This document shows, piece by piece, positions 53,265-63,436 of a DNA stretch of 64,000 bases. The position numbers and the translations under genes were made by a program. A model generated the notes under the pieces. That model was given only the letters and a program-made list of their open reading frames with translations, was not told the origin of the DNA and did not search any database. Each line of letters begins with the position of its first letter. The first letter of the stretch is position 1. The DNA comes from Vaginimicrobium propionicum (GTDB lineage Bacteria; Actinomycetota; Actinomycetes; Propionibacteriales; Propionibacteriaceae). The stretch lies in NCBI RefSeq assembly GCF_900155645.1, contig NZ_LT706985.1:868001-932000 (forward strand), given 5' to 3'.

Positions 53265-56045
53265 TTAATCGCGCGGCTTTTCGACCATCTCGTAACACTC
53301 AATGGTGTCACCGATCTGAATGTCGTTGTAGTTCAGCAATGTGGCGCCGCACTCATATCCCTCACGTACCTCAGTTACATCGTCCTTTTCACGACGCAGC
53401 GAGTTGATAGAGGTTTCTTGGACGACCACACCGTCACGAATCAGTCGAGCCTTAGCATTACGACGAATGATGCCGTCTTCAACCATGCAACCAGCAATAT
53501 TTCCGAACTTGGACGAACGGAAAATTTCGCGGATTTCAGCTTGGCCAAGGGTACGTTCCTCGTAAATCGGCTTCAACATGCCCTTAAGGGCAGCCTCGAT
53601 TTCATTGATCGCATCGTAGATGACCGAGTAGTAGCGAATATCGACATTCTCTTCGCTGGCCAACCGCGCAGCTTGCACGGTAGGACGAACGTTAAAGCCA
53701 ATAATCACCGCATGTGGGGTGGAGGCGGCAGCCAAAGACACGTTCGTCTCTGTAATGGCGCCCACACCACGATCGATGACACGCAAGCTGACTTCGTCAT
53801 CCACCTCAATCTTCATCAAGGAGTCTTCCAAAGCCTCAACGGAACCGGCACCGTCACCCTTAAGAATAAGAGTGAGCTCACTGGTCTCGCCGCGAGAAAG
53901 CTCATCGAACAGCTCGTCTAGGGTCTTGCGTCTGCTGGACGCCGCCTGCTGGGCTTGACGTCTACGAGCTTCACGCTGGTCAGCGATCTGGCGGGCAACT
54001 CTATCATCGTCAACGACAAGGAAAGAATCGCCAGCGCCTGGCACAGAGGTTAGTCCCAAAACCTGAACAGGCATTGACGGCCCGGCCTCATCCACCTGCT
54101 CACCTTTATCGTCAATCAAGGCACGCACTCGACCATAAGCTGAACCAGCAACTATGGATTCACCCTTACGTAAGCTGCCCCGCTGGATAAGGACGGTAGC
54201 TACTGGGCCGCGACCTTGATCCAAGTGAGCCTCAATAGCAACACCCTGAGCATCCATATCCGGGTTGGCACGCAAATCTAGAGCGGCGTCGGCAGTGAGC
54301 ACAATCGCCTCTAATAAGTCGTCCAAGCCTTCGCGGGTGATCGCCGAGACGTCAACGAACATAGTGTCGCCGCCGTACTCTTCTGGTGTCAGACCGAATT
54401 CCATTAACTGACCACGCACCTTCTGCGGGTCGGCAGCTGGTTTATCAATCTTGTTGACGGCGACCACGATTGGCACATCTGCTGCTTTAGCGTGGTTCAT
54501 CGCCTCAATAGTTTGCGGCATCACACCATCATCGGCAGCTACCACTAAGACAGCGATATCTGTCGATTTCGCACCCCGGGCACGCATCTGGGTGAACGCT
54601 TCGTGACCAGGGGTATCAATAAAGGTTATTGGGCGAGTTTCGCCGTCGACCGTCGTTTCGATTTGGTAGGCACCAATTGACTGGGTGATACCGCCAGCCT
54701 CGCCAGCCTGAACGTCAGAGTGACGTAGCGCATCTAGTAACTTCGTCTTGCCATGGTCAACGTGACCCATGACAGTCACCACTGGTGGGCGCGGTGCTAA
54801 ATCTGACTCGTCGCCCTCGTCCTCACCAAATTCAAGATCAAAGCTTTCTAGCAGCTCACGATCTTCATCTTCTGGGCTAACCACGTCAATGTTGTAGTTA
54901 AGTTCGTTGCCCAGAATTTCTAAGGTTTCGTCAGGCACCGACTGGGTGGCGGTAATCATCTCACCCATATTGAAAAGCACCTGCACTAATTGTGCTGGCT
55001 CAACATTGATCTTTTCGGCCAGATCTGTCAAGGACGAACCACGTCGCAGTCGAATAGTTTGGCCTTCACCTTGACGAATGCGCACCCCGCCAATGACGGG
55101 AGCTTGCATTTCGTCAAACTCTTGTCTGCGCTGCTTCTTTGACTTCCTTCCACGTTTGGAAGTGCCGCGGCCGAAAGCACCTTGCGTTGAGCCACGACCG
55201 CCTCGTCCACGCGCGGGCGCACCTGGACGGGGGAAACCGCCTGGCATACCAGAATTGTTGCCGCGACCACGACCACCACCGCGACCGCGACCACCTCCGC
55301 CAGTGCCAGCACGTCCCAAGCCAGCATTAGCTCGCTTGGGCATCATCGCCGGATTCGGCTTGGGCATCCCAGAGGTACCGCCCGGACGAGGCATACTACT
55401 TGTGCCGCCGTGTGGACGATGTTCTCCTGAGCGTCCTGGACGTGGCGAACCTGGACGTTGACCACGCCTAGTGGGCGCGCTTGATGACATGAAGGGGTTA
55501 TTGCCTGGCCTGGGCGTGCTAGGACGGCGCGGTTGGCCAACTTTAGCTGCCCCAGCCCGAGCTGTATTCGGGGTGGGACGCGGACCTGGCCTAGGAGTAG
55601 GCTTAGGCGAACTCGTCTCAGCCGAAGGTTTGGCCGGGGCTGCCTTGGGGCGCGGAGCCGGTTTCGCAGTAGAAGGCACAGTCCCCATCTGCGATGGGCG
55701 CGGCGCATTATTTGTCATGCGCGGCCCAGGCTTTGGAGCTACAGCTTTCGGCGCTGGTTTAGGAATAGGTTTGCTAGATTCCACCGGAGCATTCGTTTTT
55801 CCAGGCGTAGGTGCCTTACGAGCTTTCGGTTTCGCTTTTTCGCCAGTTTTCTGCTCGGCCGGCTCATCGGCGGATTGGGCGGCTAATTCCTGCTTAACTT
55901 TCTCGGTGACGCGACGCACCACCGGAGTCTCAATCGTTGAGGACGCAGAACGAACGAACTCGCCAATTTCGTTCAGTTTGGCTAGTAACTGCTTGCTTTC
56001 GAGTCCGAGCTGCTTTGCTAGCTCGTAGACGCGGACCTTGGCCAC
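53265..56045 (-). CDS. infB: Translation initiation factor IF-2
   Basis: A 926-residue GTPase that places initiator tRNA on the 30S subunit. The N-terminal IF2_N motif ([25 protein letters not shown]) is followed by about 250 residues rich in Pro, Ala, Arg and Gly with RGGRGR-like runs, a second IF2_N, and the G domain near residue 424 ([26 protein letters not shown]). Domains II-IV follow. The GTG start has GGGAG upstream. The opposite strand of the Gly/Arg part yields long shadow frames. Confidence 0.97.
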   Translation of the reverse strand: MAKVRVYELAKQLGLESKQLLAKLNEIGEFVRSASSTIETPVVRRVTEKVKQELAAQSADEPAEQKTGEKAKPKARKAPTPGKTNAPVESSKPIPKPAPKAVAPKPGPRMTNNAPRPSQMGTVPSTAKPAPRPKAAPAKPSAETSSPKPTPRPGPRPTPNTARAGAAKVGQPRRPSTPRPGNNPFMSSSAPTRRGQRPGSPRPGRSGEHRPHGGTSSMPRPGGTSGMPKPNPAMMPKRANAGLGRAGTGGGGRGRGGGRGRGNNSGMPGGFPRPGAPARGRGGRGSTQGAFGRGTSKRGRKSKKQRRQEFDEMQAPVIGGVRIRQGEGQTIRLRRGSSLTDLAEKINVEPAQLVQVLFNMGEMITATQSVPDETLEILGNELNYNIDVVSPEDEDRELLESFDLEFGEDEGDESDLAPRPPVVTVMGHVDHGKTKLLDALRHSDVQAGEAGGITQSIGAYQIETTVDGETRPITFIDTPGHEAFTQMRARGAKSTDIAVLVVAADDGVMPQTIEAMNHAKAADVPIVVAVNKIDKPAADPQKVRGQLMEFGLTPEEYGGDTMFVDVSAITREGLDDLLEAIVLTADAALDLRANPDMDAQGVAIEAHLDQGRGPVATVLIQRGSLRKGESIVAGSAYGRVRALIDDKGEQVDEAGPSMPVQVLGLTSVPGAGDSFLVVDDDRVARQIADQREARRRQAQQAASSRRKTLDELFDELSRGETSELTLILKGDGAGSVEALEDSLMKIEVDDEVSLRVIDRGVGAITETNVSLAAASTPHAVIIGFNVRPTVQAARLASEENVDIRYYSVIYDAINEIEAALKGMLKPIYEERTLGQAEIREIFRSSKFGNIAGCMVEDGIIRRNAKARLIRDGVVVQETSINSLRREKDDVTEVREGYECGATLLNYNDIQIGDTIECYEMVEKPRD

Positions 56046-56279
56046 TGATCTCCCTTTTTGGCCCTACGTCATATACGAGAGCCCCTAGTTGGTTGTCTTG
56101 CTCATTTCGGCATACTCATCGAGTGTTCATGAGCGCTAGCCCACTTTCTTGTTTCACAGCCGGTTGGCTGTGGCTATTGAGCGGTGTTAGGCGCACGCGG
56201 TTGCGCACACGAAGATCCATTTTACGCGCAAAGGGGTAATTCAGCCAACCGAGCTAAAACCGAAGTGAAATTCGCTAAT

Positions 56280-57251
56280 TTATTGGGTCGCGGTGTCTGG
56301 TTTAATATCAATTCGCCAACCGGTAAGTCTGGCCGCTAGCCGAGCATTCTGGCCGTCTCTGCCGATAGCTAAACTCAACTGATAGTCAGGCACGATTGCC
56401 CTGGCAGCTCTAGCTTGTGGATCGATAACCGTCACTTCTGACACCTTTGCTGGCGATAGTGCATTGGCAACAAACTCGGCCGGATCTTCACTCCAGTCGA
56501 CAATGTCTATTTTCTCGTTACCCAACTCGTTAGTTACTGCCCGCACTCTAGCGCCCATCGGCCCAATACAAGCACCCTTAGCGTTTATTTCCTTATGCTC
56601 GGAGTAAACCGCAATCTTGGAGCGATGCCCAGCCTCTCTGGCGATTGCCTTTATCTCGATTAGTCCCTGGGCGATTTCCGGCACTTCCAATTGGAAAAGT
56701 TTCTTAACCAGATTCGGGTGGGTACGGCTGACGATCACTTGCGGGCCGGTGGCTTCCCGACGTACCGCAACCACATAAACCCTCAAGCGGCGTCCATGAC
56801 GGTAATCTTCGCCCGGAGCTTGTTCTGCCAACGGCATAAAGGCTTCGATAGAGCCAAGATCTACTCGCACGGTACGAGAGTCACGGTCTTGCTGAATTAC
56901 ACCGACCAGAATGTCTCCTTCAGCGGCAGAAAACTTACCATACTTCTGCTCGTCCTCAGCTTCACGAATCCGCTGGAAAATTACCTGACGGGCGGTAGCC
57001 GCTGCGACCCGGCCGAAATCTTCTGGCATATCCTCAGATTCGCCTAAGCTATTGCCTTCTTCATCAAGCTCCGGAACTAATACACTGACCCGCCCAGTTT
57101 TGCGATTGAGCTCAACTCTGGCACCTGGCTTTGGAGCCTCGGACTTGTTATAGGCATTCAATAACGCATCTTCTAGGGTTGAGACGAGATAGTCGAGTGG
57201 AATGTCTTTATCCCGCTCGATAGCTCTTAGAGCTGCCATGTCGATATTCAT
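56280..57251 (-). CDS. nusA: Transcription termination/antitermination protein NusA
   Basis: The 323 residues cover the N-terminal RNA polymerase-binding domain, S1 ([37 protein letters not shown]) and two KH domains ([39 protein letters not shown]). The acidic C-terminal repeats of proteobacteria are absent, as usual in Actinobacteria. AAGGAG precedes the ATG. It follows rimP. The YlxR gene normally next is missing from the 234 bases before infB. Confidence 0.96.
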   Translation of the reverse strand: MNIDMAALRAIERDKDIPLDYLVSTLEDALLNAYNKSEAPKPGARVELNRKTGRVSVLVPELDEEGNSLGESEDMPEDFGRVAAATARQVIFQRIREAEDEQKYGKFSAAEGDILVGVIQQDRDSRTVRVDLGSIEAFMPLAEQAPGEDYRHGRRLRVYVVAVRREATGPQVIVSRTHPNLVKKLFQLEVPEIAQGLIEIKAIAREAGHRSKIAVYSEHKEINAKGACIGPMGARVRAVTNELGNEKIDIVDWSEDPAEFVANALSPAKVSEVTVIDPQARAARAIVPDYQLSLAIGRDGQNARLAARLTGWRIDIKPDTATQ

Positions 57252-57271
57252 TGTTCTCCTTAACGACCGAG

Positions 57272-57781
57272 CTAGCGGTTCATCTCGACTTGCACAACCG
57301 CTTTGGTGATGTCTGCATAGTTGATGGCAACATCTGCCAACTGCTCCTTAGCCTTAGCACCTGGTTTGGTGCCGGGCTCGGCATGAGGTGTCAATGTGAC
57401 CGCGTCGTCGTTGGCCGAGACTATCCGCCCCAGGATCTCACCTTTGCCTAGCGAATTAGATTCGACCAACAGCAATCGCACCAAACGGCCAACATTGCGT
57501 CGAAAGTGTGCGGATTTCGTCAGCGGTTTGGAAACGCCACGACTAGAAACCTCAAGAGTGTAGGGGGTATTCATCAAGTCGCACTCATCTAAGGCTTTAG
57601 AGATTTTCCTAGTCAAATCCGATATTTGATCTAGATCCGGGCCTTTACCTTCTGGCCCGTCACCGTCAACACTGATTTTAACTACCCGCGTCCTACCAGC
57701 GTTAACTACTTTAAGCTCATCTAGTTCAAGGTTTTCCTGCGCCAAAATTGGGCTAACCAGCTGAGTCAGATCGTCGTTCAT
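57272..57781 (-). CDS. rimP: Ribosome maturation factor RimP
   Basis: A 30S assembly factor of 169 residues: [34 protein letters not shown], then [47 protein letters not shown] lies before the ATG. It starts the rimP-nusA-infB-rbfA-truB run. Confidence 0.96.
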   Translation of the reverse strand: MNDDLTQLVSPILAQENLELDELKVVNAGRTRVVKISVDGDGPEGKGPDLDQISDLTRKISKALDECDLMNTPYTLEVSSRGVSKPLTKSAHFRRNVGRLVRLLLVESNSLGKGEILGRIVSANDDAVTLTPHAEPGTKPGAKAKEQLADVAINYADITKAVVQVEMNR

Positions 57782-57892
57782 GGCGTTCAGGTCCTTTTAT
57801 GTCATAAATTTTTAATGCCACCGCCAGGCAGCTTGCCTTCATTTTACTAGCGAGACGGTAGAAGTTCTAAGTTAAAGCGCTAGCTTAGACGA

Positions 57893-58813
57893 GTGAACTA
57901 TCGACGTTTAGCTATCGGGTTGCTGGTTTTAGGTTTGCTTGCACTGTGGGGATGCACCCCAAGCCCGGTGATAGTAGATTCACACGACCCTAAACCGGCA
58001 CCTTCGCTTAGCGATAATAGACGCCAGGGGGTAGCTAGAGAAACTGAGCTTGCCGCAATGGCTAATCAGCTGGCCACTACCACCCCGGAACCTTATACAG
58101 CTATCGCGAAATTCCATGAGCAAAGAGCCATTGTCTTAGCCCAGCCTGACCCGTTGGGCGGCGAACAAGCTGACCACACACCTATTGAGCCCTTACCGAG
58201 CCCCACTTATGCCACGGTTAGCGTAGACGATTTCGAGCAGGCTGAGACACTAGCCAGCCAACAATATGCACAGCTGCTTAATGTTGAGGATCCATCGGAA
58301 GCATTGCTTTGGGCTTCTCTGTCAGCAGCTTCCAAAATAATCTCTAGCGGCGGTTCCACCCCAGCGCTCCCCACTGCCGTCCCGTCGAGGCTAGAACCAG
58401 GCAGCTACTCGCAGGCTCTAGACGTGTTATTTAACCGTCAAGAAGCGTTGATTTACGGTTTGGAGTCGATGATCGGAACCCAAGAATACGATCACCCGTT
58501 AACCGCAGACATGATTAACCGGGTAAGTCAAGTTTCTCTGGCGCGTGATGAAACGGTAAAAATGCTTACTTCCGCTAAAGCTAGCGCCTCCCCTGCCCCA
58601 GCCCATTTTGATCTACCTGGGGATTTAAATGACGTTAGTCAACACCAAGCAATCTGGGCTCAACTGGAACAAGCCGTAGCGGAGGCTTGGGCAAGGGTTT
58701 TTGTAACCACTGAACCAAGTGATAGACAGGCAGCTTTCGATGCTATGTGCCAGTGTTATCAGCATTTCAGTCAACTATCTGGCCAATTTCCTTCCTGGCC
58801 GGGTTGGCGTTAA
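57893..58813 (+). CDS. DUF4439-type lipoprotein with ferritin-like helices
   Basis: A signal peptide with a lipobox (LALWGC, Cys at residue 21) precedes a 306-residue, mostly helical protein. Its place between rimP and proS is that of the DUF4439 ferritin-like lipoproteins of Actinobacteria; the helices (residues 50-100 and 130-300) fit, though I see no clear di-iron motif. The function is unknown. The GTG is 6 bases after TAGCTT with no Shine-Dalgarno, so it is probably leaderless. It overlaps convergent proS by 4 bases. Confidence 0.78.
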   Translation: MNYRRLAIGLLVLGLLALWGCTPSPVIVDSHDPKPAPSLSDNRRQGVARETELAAMANQLATTTPEPYTAIAKFHEQRAIVLAQPDPLGGEQADHTPIEPLPSPTYATVSVDDFEQAETLASQQYAQLLNVEDPSEALLWASLSAASKIISSGGSTPALPTAVPSRLEPGSYSQALDVLFNRQEALIYGLESMIGTQEYDHPLTADMINRVSQVSLARDETVKMLTSAKASASPAPAHFDLPGDLNDVSQHQAIWAQLEQAVAEAWARVFVTTEPSDRQAAFDAMCQCYQHFSQLSGQFPSWPGWR

Positions 58814-60582
58814 GAACGCACCTGCTTACACACCTCGCCTACAGCCTGCGCTAGTGGCACTGGCTGCTGGTTAAGTGTGGCACGATCACGCACCTCGACA
58901 AGCCCATCCTTTAAGAGCTTGCCAACTACTACTGCAGTGGGCACTCCGAGCAGTTCATAATCCGCAAATTTGACACCTGGAGAGGCTTTTCTGTCATCCA
59001 ACAGGACGCTAAATCCCTGGTCAGAAAGCTGCTTGGCAATCTGATTAGCAGTATCAGTGATTTCGTCGCCTTTGCCAGTAGCTAACACCATAACGTCGAA
59101 TGGAGCCACCTCGCGAGGCCAGCATAAACCTTTGTCATCACAAGTTGATTCAGCTATCGCAGCAACGGCTCTGGATACTCCAATACCGTAGCTGCCCATC
59201 GTCACCGTAACGAGTTTGCCGTTGTTGTCTAGAACTTTAAGATCCAGTGCCTCAGCATATTTGCGACCAAGCTGGAAAATATGCCCCATCTCAATACCAC
59301 GAGCCAGATGCAGCGGCCCGGAGCCATCCGGAGCCGGATCACCTTCGCGAATCTCGGCCACATCAATCCGACCGTCTGCATGGAAGTCACGACCAGCAAC
59401 CAAGTGGTAGACGTGTTGTTGGGAGTGGTTTGCGCCCGTAACCCACTCAGTGCCGTCCCCGACACGCGGGTCAAGTAAATAGCGCACTTTGGCTCCGGCT
59501 TCTTCACCTAGCCACTGTTGGCCGTCCCGATTAGGGCCGATATAGCCTTTTACTAACCCTGGATAGCGTTCAAAATCGGCGTCAGTGAATGGCTCTGCCT
59601 CAGCTGGGGACAAAGCTGCCTCTAAGCGTTTTTCATCTATTTCACGGTCTCCTGGCAAACCGATGACCAGTGGGGCACGCTGGCCATCTGGTTGTTTGAC
59701 CATGAAAACCACATTTTTCAGTGTGTCGCTAGCCTGCCAAGCCCGATCTGCGCGTTTCATCACCTGGTTTGATAATGCCACCAAAGAATCAATGGTTGGC
59801 ACATCTGGGGTGTCGATAACTTGCGGCGCGGGAACATTGCTAGCGTCAATCGGGGCACTTACGGGGAATGAAACAGCTTCCACGTTTGCTTGAAACCCGC
59901 CGTCAGATCGCACGAAGGTATCTTCTCCGTAAGGCGAAACAGCCAGGAACTCTTCAGATTTAGATCCGCCCATAGCGCCCGCATTGGCGCGCACAATCAC
60001 GTAATCGAAACCTAACCTATTGAAAATCCGAATATAGGCTTCACGGTGTTTAGCGTAGGCAGCATCTAGACCTTCATCGTCCACGTCAAAAGAGTAGGAA
60101 TCTTTCATGACGAATTCGCGCCCACGCAGCACACCGGCACGCGGCCTAGCCTCGTCACGGTATTTCGTCTGAATTTGGTAGATCACCAGCGGCAAATCTT
60201 TATAAGAGCGGTATAAATCCTTGACCACCAGCGTGAACATCTCTTCGTGGGTCGGCCCAAGCAGCAAGTCTGCGTCTCGCCGATCTTTCAATTTGAATAG
60301 CGTCTGACCATATTCGCTCCACCGATTCGTCTGCTCATAAGGTTCCTTCGGCAACAGCGCAGGAAACAGCATCTCCTGGGCGCCAATGGCGTCCATTTCA
60401 TCGCGCACAATTTGCTCAACCTTGCGCAAAACTTTCAGACCCAGCGGCAACCATGTATAAATTCCAGGAGCGACGCGACGAATATATCCGCCACGCACTA
60501 ACAGCTTGTGGCTGGGCAGCTCAGCATCAGCAGGGTCGTCACGCAAAGTTCTAACGAATAGCTCAGACATGCGAGTAATCAA
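58810..60582 (-). CDS. proS: Prolyl-tRNA synthetase
   Basis: A class II synthetase of 590 residues of the bacterial type with the editing insertion. Motif 1 region [36 protein letters not shown], motif 2 [28 protein letters not shown], the insertion domain (residues about 230-400) and motif 3 [13 protein letters not shown] are present. The TTG at 60582 has GGAG at good spacing, and MITRMSELF matches relatives, so it is preferred to the ATG four codons later. Confidence 0.97.
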   Translation of the reverse strand: MITRMSELFVRTLRDDPADAELPSHKLLVRGGYIRRVAPGIYTWLPLGLKVLRKVEQIVRDEMDAIGAQEMLFPALLPKEPYEQTNRWSEYGQTLFKLKDRRDADLLLGPTHEEMFTLVVKDLYRSYKDLPLVIYQIQTKYRDEARPRAGVLRGREFVMKDSYSFDVDDEGLDAAYAKHREAYIRIFNRLGFDYVIVRANAGAMGGSKSEEFLAVSPYGEDTFVRSDGGFQANVEAVSFPVSAPIDASNVPAPQVIDTPDVPTIDSLVALSNQVMKRADRAWQASDTLKNVVFMVKQPDGQRAPLVIGLPGDREIDEKRLEAALSPAEAEPFTDADFERYPGLVKGYIGPNRDGQQWLGEEAGAKVRYLLDPRVGDGTEWVTGANHSQQHVYHLVAGRDFHADGRIDVAEIREGDPAPDGSGPLHLARGIEMGHIFQLGRKYAEALDLKVLDNNGKLVTVTMGSYGIGVSRAVAAIAESTCDDKGLCWPREVAPFDVMVLATGKGDEITDTANQIAKQLSDQGFSVLLDDRKASPGVKFADYELLGVPTAVVVGKLLKDGLVEVRDRATLNQQPVPLAQAVGEVCKQVRS

Positions 60583-60666
60583 CGTCGCTCCTAGAAACTA
60601 GATTGTTCACCCACCAGGTTAGCGGTTTGGTCTAATCAGCCATAAAAAGCATTAACCCACCCCCAA

Positions 60667-60727
60667 TTACAGTTTGAAACTCTTAAGGGATAATGTCTTG
60701 GCTGACTAATCAGTTAAAGGAGGAAGT
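60667..60727 (+). promoter_or_regulatory. Putative hppA promoter
   Basis: TTACAG (60667-60672) and TAATGT (60691-60696) are 18 bases apart; an AGGAGG site precedes the GTG at 60728. The expected leader is about 25 nt. Confidence 0.5.
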
Positions 60728-63232
60728 GTGACAGCCCCCGTGAAGCGCCACACCAAATTAAAAGCTACGGCAGCAGCACTGCTGCCTTTATTATTGGGAT
60801 TATCTGGATGTTCTGGTGGATCATCGACTCCAACATCCGGAGGGGGCGAGGCGAATTTGAAATTACCCCCACTAGATTCGGTTTCGTTCTTCGGCGGAAC
60901 CATCAACGGACACAACCTGCTACTCATCGGCTTAGTTGTGTGTCTGCTCGGGCTAGGCTTCGGCGTCTATAACTACTCCAAGCTGCGCAACCTCCCGGTA
61001 CACAAGTCAATGCTCGAAGTGTCTGAATTGATTTACCAGACCTGTCGGACATATCTGGCTCAGCAGCTAAAGTTCTTGGGACTATTGTGGGTATTCATCG
61101 CCATAGTGGTCTTTATCTACTACCAGTTCCTAGTCGGCTTCCAAACCTGGCGAGTGCTAGTCATTCTGCTATTTAGCCTAATCGGCATGCTAGGTTCAGC
61201 CTTCGTCGCGTGGTTCGGTATTCGCGTTAACACTTTCGCTAATTCACGTTCAGCCTTCGCTGCCTTGCGCGGCAAGCCCTACCCAACTCACGATATTCCC
61301 TTGTCAGCTGGCATGAGCGTGGGCATGGTGTTAATCAGCGTTGAGCTGTTCATGATGCTTTTCATCATGCTTTTCTTGCCTGGTGAATTAGCTGGTGTGT
61401 GCTTCATCGGTTTCGCTATCGGCGAATCTCTAGGTGCTTCAGCACTACGTATAGCTGGCGGTATCTTCACCAAGATCGCCGACATTGGCGCCGACCTGAT
61501 GAAAATCGTTTTCAAGATCAAAGAGGACGACGCCCGCAACCCCGGCGTTATTGCCGACTGCACTGGCGATAACGCCGGCGACTCGGTTGGCCCATCGGCT
61601 GATGGTTTTGAAACCTATGGTGTCACGGGTGTTGCGCTGATCACTTTCGTCCTGCTAGCCGTCCACGACCCGCACATGCAAGTACAACTGCTGGTATGGA
61701 TTTTTGCCATCCGCACAGTGATGCTCATCGGCTCTCTAATCTCCTACTTCGTGATTCGCGCCTTCACTAAGGCTCGTCACGAAAACGATGCCGAAATGGA
61801 CTTCGAGCAGCCGCTAACTAATCTGGTATGGCTGACCAGCGTAATTTGCATCATCTTGACGGTGATCCTCAGCACCTTGATGATTGGCGATCTCGGCAAC
61901 GGCATGTGGTGGAAACTGTCCGTTATTATCTCTTGCGGCACTTTGGCTGGTGCTCTCATCCCCGAGCTAGTTAAGGTCTTTACTTCTACCAAGTCGCGTC
62001 ATGTGAGAGAAGTAGTGGTTTCTGGACACCAAGGTGGCTCTTCACTAGACATCTTGTCCGGCGTAGTAGCTGGTAACTTCTCCGCCTTCTGGATTGGCCT
62101 GGCGATCGTCGCGCTAATGGGTGTCGCGTCAGTGGTTTCCTCACTGGGGCTTAGTGATTTCATGGTGGCACCGGCGGTGTTCGCATTCGGCCTGGTAGCT
62201 TTCGGCTTCCTAGGTATGGGGCCAGTAACTATTGCTGTTGACTCCTATGGGCCAGTTACTGACAATGCTCAATCTGTCTACGAATTGTCCACTATCGAAG
62301 ACATTGACGGCATCGAGGATGAGATCAAGAAGGATTTCGGATTCGACGTCAAGTGGGAGAACGCTAAGCGCTTCCTAGAGGAGAACGATGGTGCTGGTAA
62401 CACCTTCAAGGCGACCGCTAAGCCGGTACTCATCGGCACCGCGGTAGTGGGCGCTACCACCATGATTTTCTCGATCATTATGACGCTGACAGATCGTGAC
62501 CCATTTGGCACAATGGGCATGAACCTGTCGTTGTTAAACCCTGGTCTATTGCTTGGCTTAATCACCGGCGGTTGCATTGTCTACTGGTTCTCCGGCGCAT
62601 CAATGCAAGCTGTTACTACCGGCGCCTACCGAGCGGTCGAGTTTATTAAAGCGAACATCAAATTGGATGGTATTACCAAGGCTTCGGCTGCCGACTCGAA
62701 ACGAGTTGTCCAGATTTGCACGCAATATGCACAAAAAGGCATGTTGAATATCTTCCTTGGCGTATTCTTCTCAACTTTGGCATTCGCTTTCATTGACCAA
62801 TGGTTCTTCATCGGTTATTTGATTTCGATAGCTATCTTCGGACTTTTCCAAGCTATCTATATGGCTAATGCTGGTGGCTCCTGGGACAACGCCAAGAAGA
62901 TTGTTGAAGTTGATCTAGACGCTAAAGGCACTGCACTTCACGATGCAGCTGTCGTTGGTGACACTGTTGGTGACCCATTCAAGGACACCAGCTCGGTTTC
63001 TCTTAACCCAATCATCAAGTTCTCTACGCTATTTGGGTTACTAGCCGTTGAGTTGGCAGTGTCCTTGCGTGCAGATAATCCTGTCTTGGTTGGCGTTTGC
63101 GCACTGGTTTTCCTCCTCGTGGCATTGTTCTACGTCTACCGTTCCTTCTATGGAATGCGTACCGGCCTTGATTTGGACGAGGTTGCCAAGGCGCTAGAGA
63201 AAGAAAAGGAATCGCTTCCAGAGCTGAACTGA
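60728..63232 (+). CDS. hppA: Membrane-bound proton-pumping pyrophosphatase, divergent type with lipobox
   Basis: It couples pyrophosphate hydrolysis to ion pumping. At 834 residues with about 16 membrane helices it is longer than the common type (about 700). The catalytic region reads DIGADLMKIVFKIKEDDARNPGVIADCTGDNAGDSVGPSADGFETYG (about residues 240-300). The helix 12 motif GNTFKA has Lys near residue 561, the residue linked to K+ independence, which points to H+ transport. Residues 1-28 form a signal peptide with a perfect lipobox LSGC, then a Gly/Ser/Thr linker; lipidation is possible. A 18-bp stem terminator follows. Confidence 0.92.
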   Translation: MTAPVKRHTKLKATAAALLPLLLGLSGCSGGSSTPTSGGGEANLKLPPLDSVSFFGGTINGHNLLLIGLVVCLLGLGFGVYNYSKLRNLPVHKSMLEVSELIYQTCRTYLAQQLKFLGLLWVFIAIVVFIYYQFLVGFQTWRVLVILLFSLIGMLGSAFVAWFGIRVNTFANSRSAFAALRGKPYPTHDIPLSAGMSVGMVLISVELFMMLFIMLFLPGELAGVCFIGFAIGESLGASALRIAGGIFTKIADIGADLMKIVFKIKEDDARNPGVIADCTGDNAGDSVGPSADGFETYGVTGVALITFVLLAVHDPHMQVQLLVWIFAIRTVMLIGSLISYFVIRAFTKARHENDAEMDFEQPLTNLVWLTSVICIILTVILSTLMIGDLGNGMWWKLSVIISCGTLAGALIPELVKVFTSTKSRHVREVVVSGHQGGSSLDILSGVVAGNFSAFWIGLAIVALMGVASVVSSLGLSDFMVAPAVFAFGLVAFGFLGMGPVTIAVDSYGPVTDNAQSVYELSTIEDIDGIEDEIKKDFGFDVKWENAKRFLEENDGAGNTFKATAKPVLIGTAVVGATTMIFSIIMTLTDRDPFGTMGMNLSLLNPGLLLGLITGGCIVYWFSGASMQAVTTGAYRAVEFIKANIKLDGITKASAADSKRVVQICTQYAQKGMLNIFLGVFFSTLAFAFIDQWFFIGYLISIAIFGLFQAIYMANAGGSWDNAKKIVEVDLDAKGTALHDAAVVGDTVGDPFKDTSSVSLNPIIKFSTLFGLLAVELAVSLRADNPVLVGVCALVFLLVALFYVYRSFYGMRTGLDLDEVAKALEKEKESLPELN

Positions 63233-63262
63233 TAGAGCGGTTTGGCTCAAGAGCTAAGAACA

Positions 63263-63303
63263 GCGTTGGGGTTTAGGCAATAGCATTGCCTAAACCCCAA
63301 CGC
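63263..63303 (+). terminator. Rho-independent terminator after hppA
   Basis: A perfect 18-bp stem (GCGTTGGGGTTTAGGCAA and its complement) with loop TAGCA is followed by TTTATTAAT. It is the strongest terminator in the window. Confidence 0.93.
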
Positions 63304-63436
63304 TTTATTAATGCTGCGGGTCATCTATATATCAAAAAGACTGCCATGTTTATTTTTATTCATCGAAAAACTGGCCTATCCAACTCAATTTTTTTTAATC
63401 ACGCAAAAGGTGTCACTAACAGATAAGTTTGTGCGT

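Noticed and set aside
55078-56028. Long plus-strand frames rich in Pro, Arg and Gly
   Set aside because: They are the reverse of the low-complexity N-terminal part of infB.
56116-56220. 34-codon minus-strand frame between nusA and infB
   Set aside because: Considered as a YlxR remnant but lacks any YlxR motif and a ribosome site.
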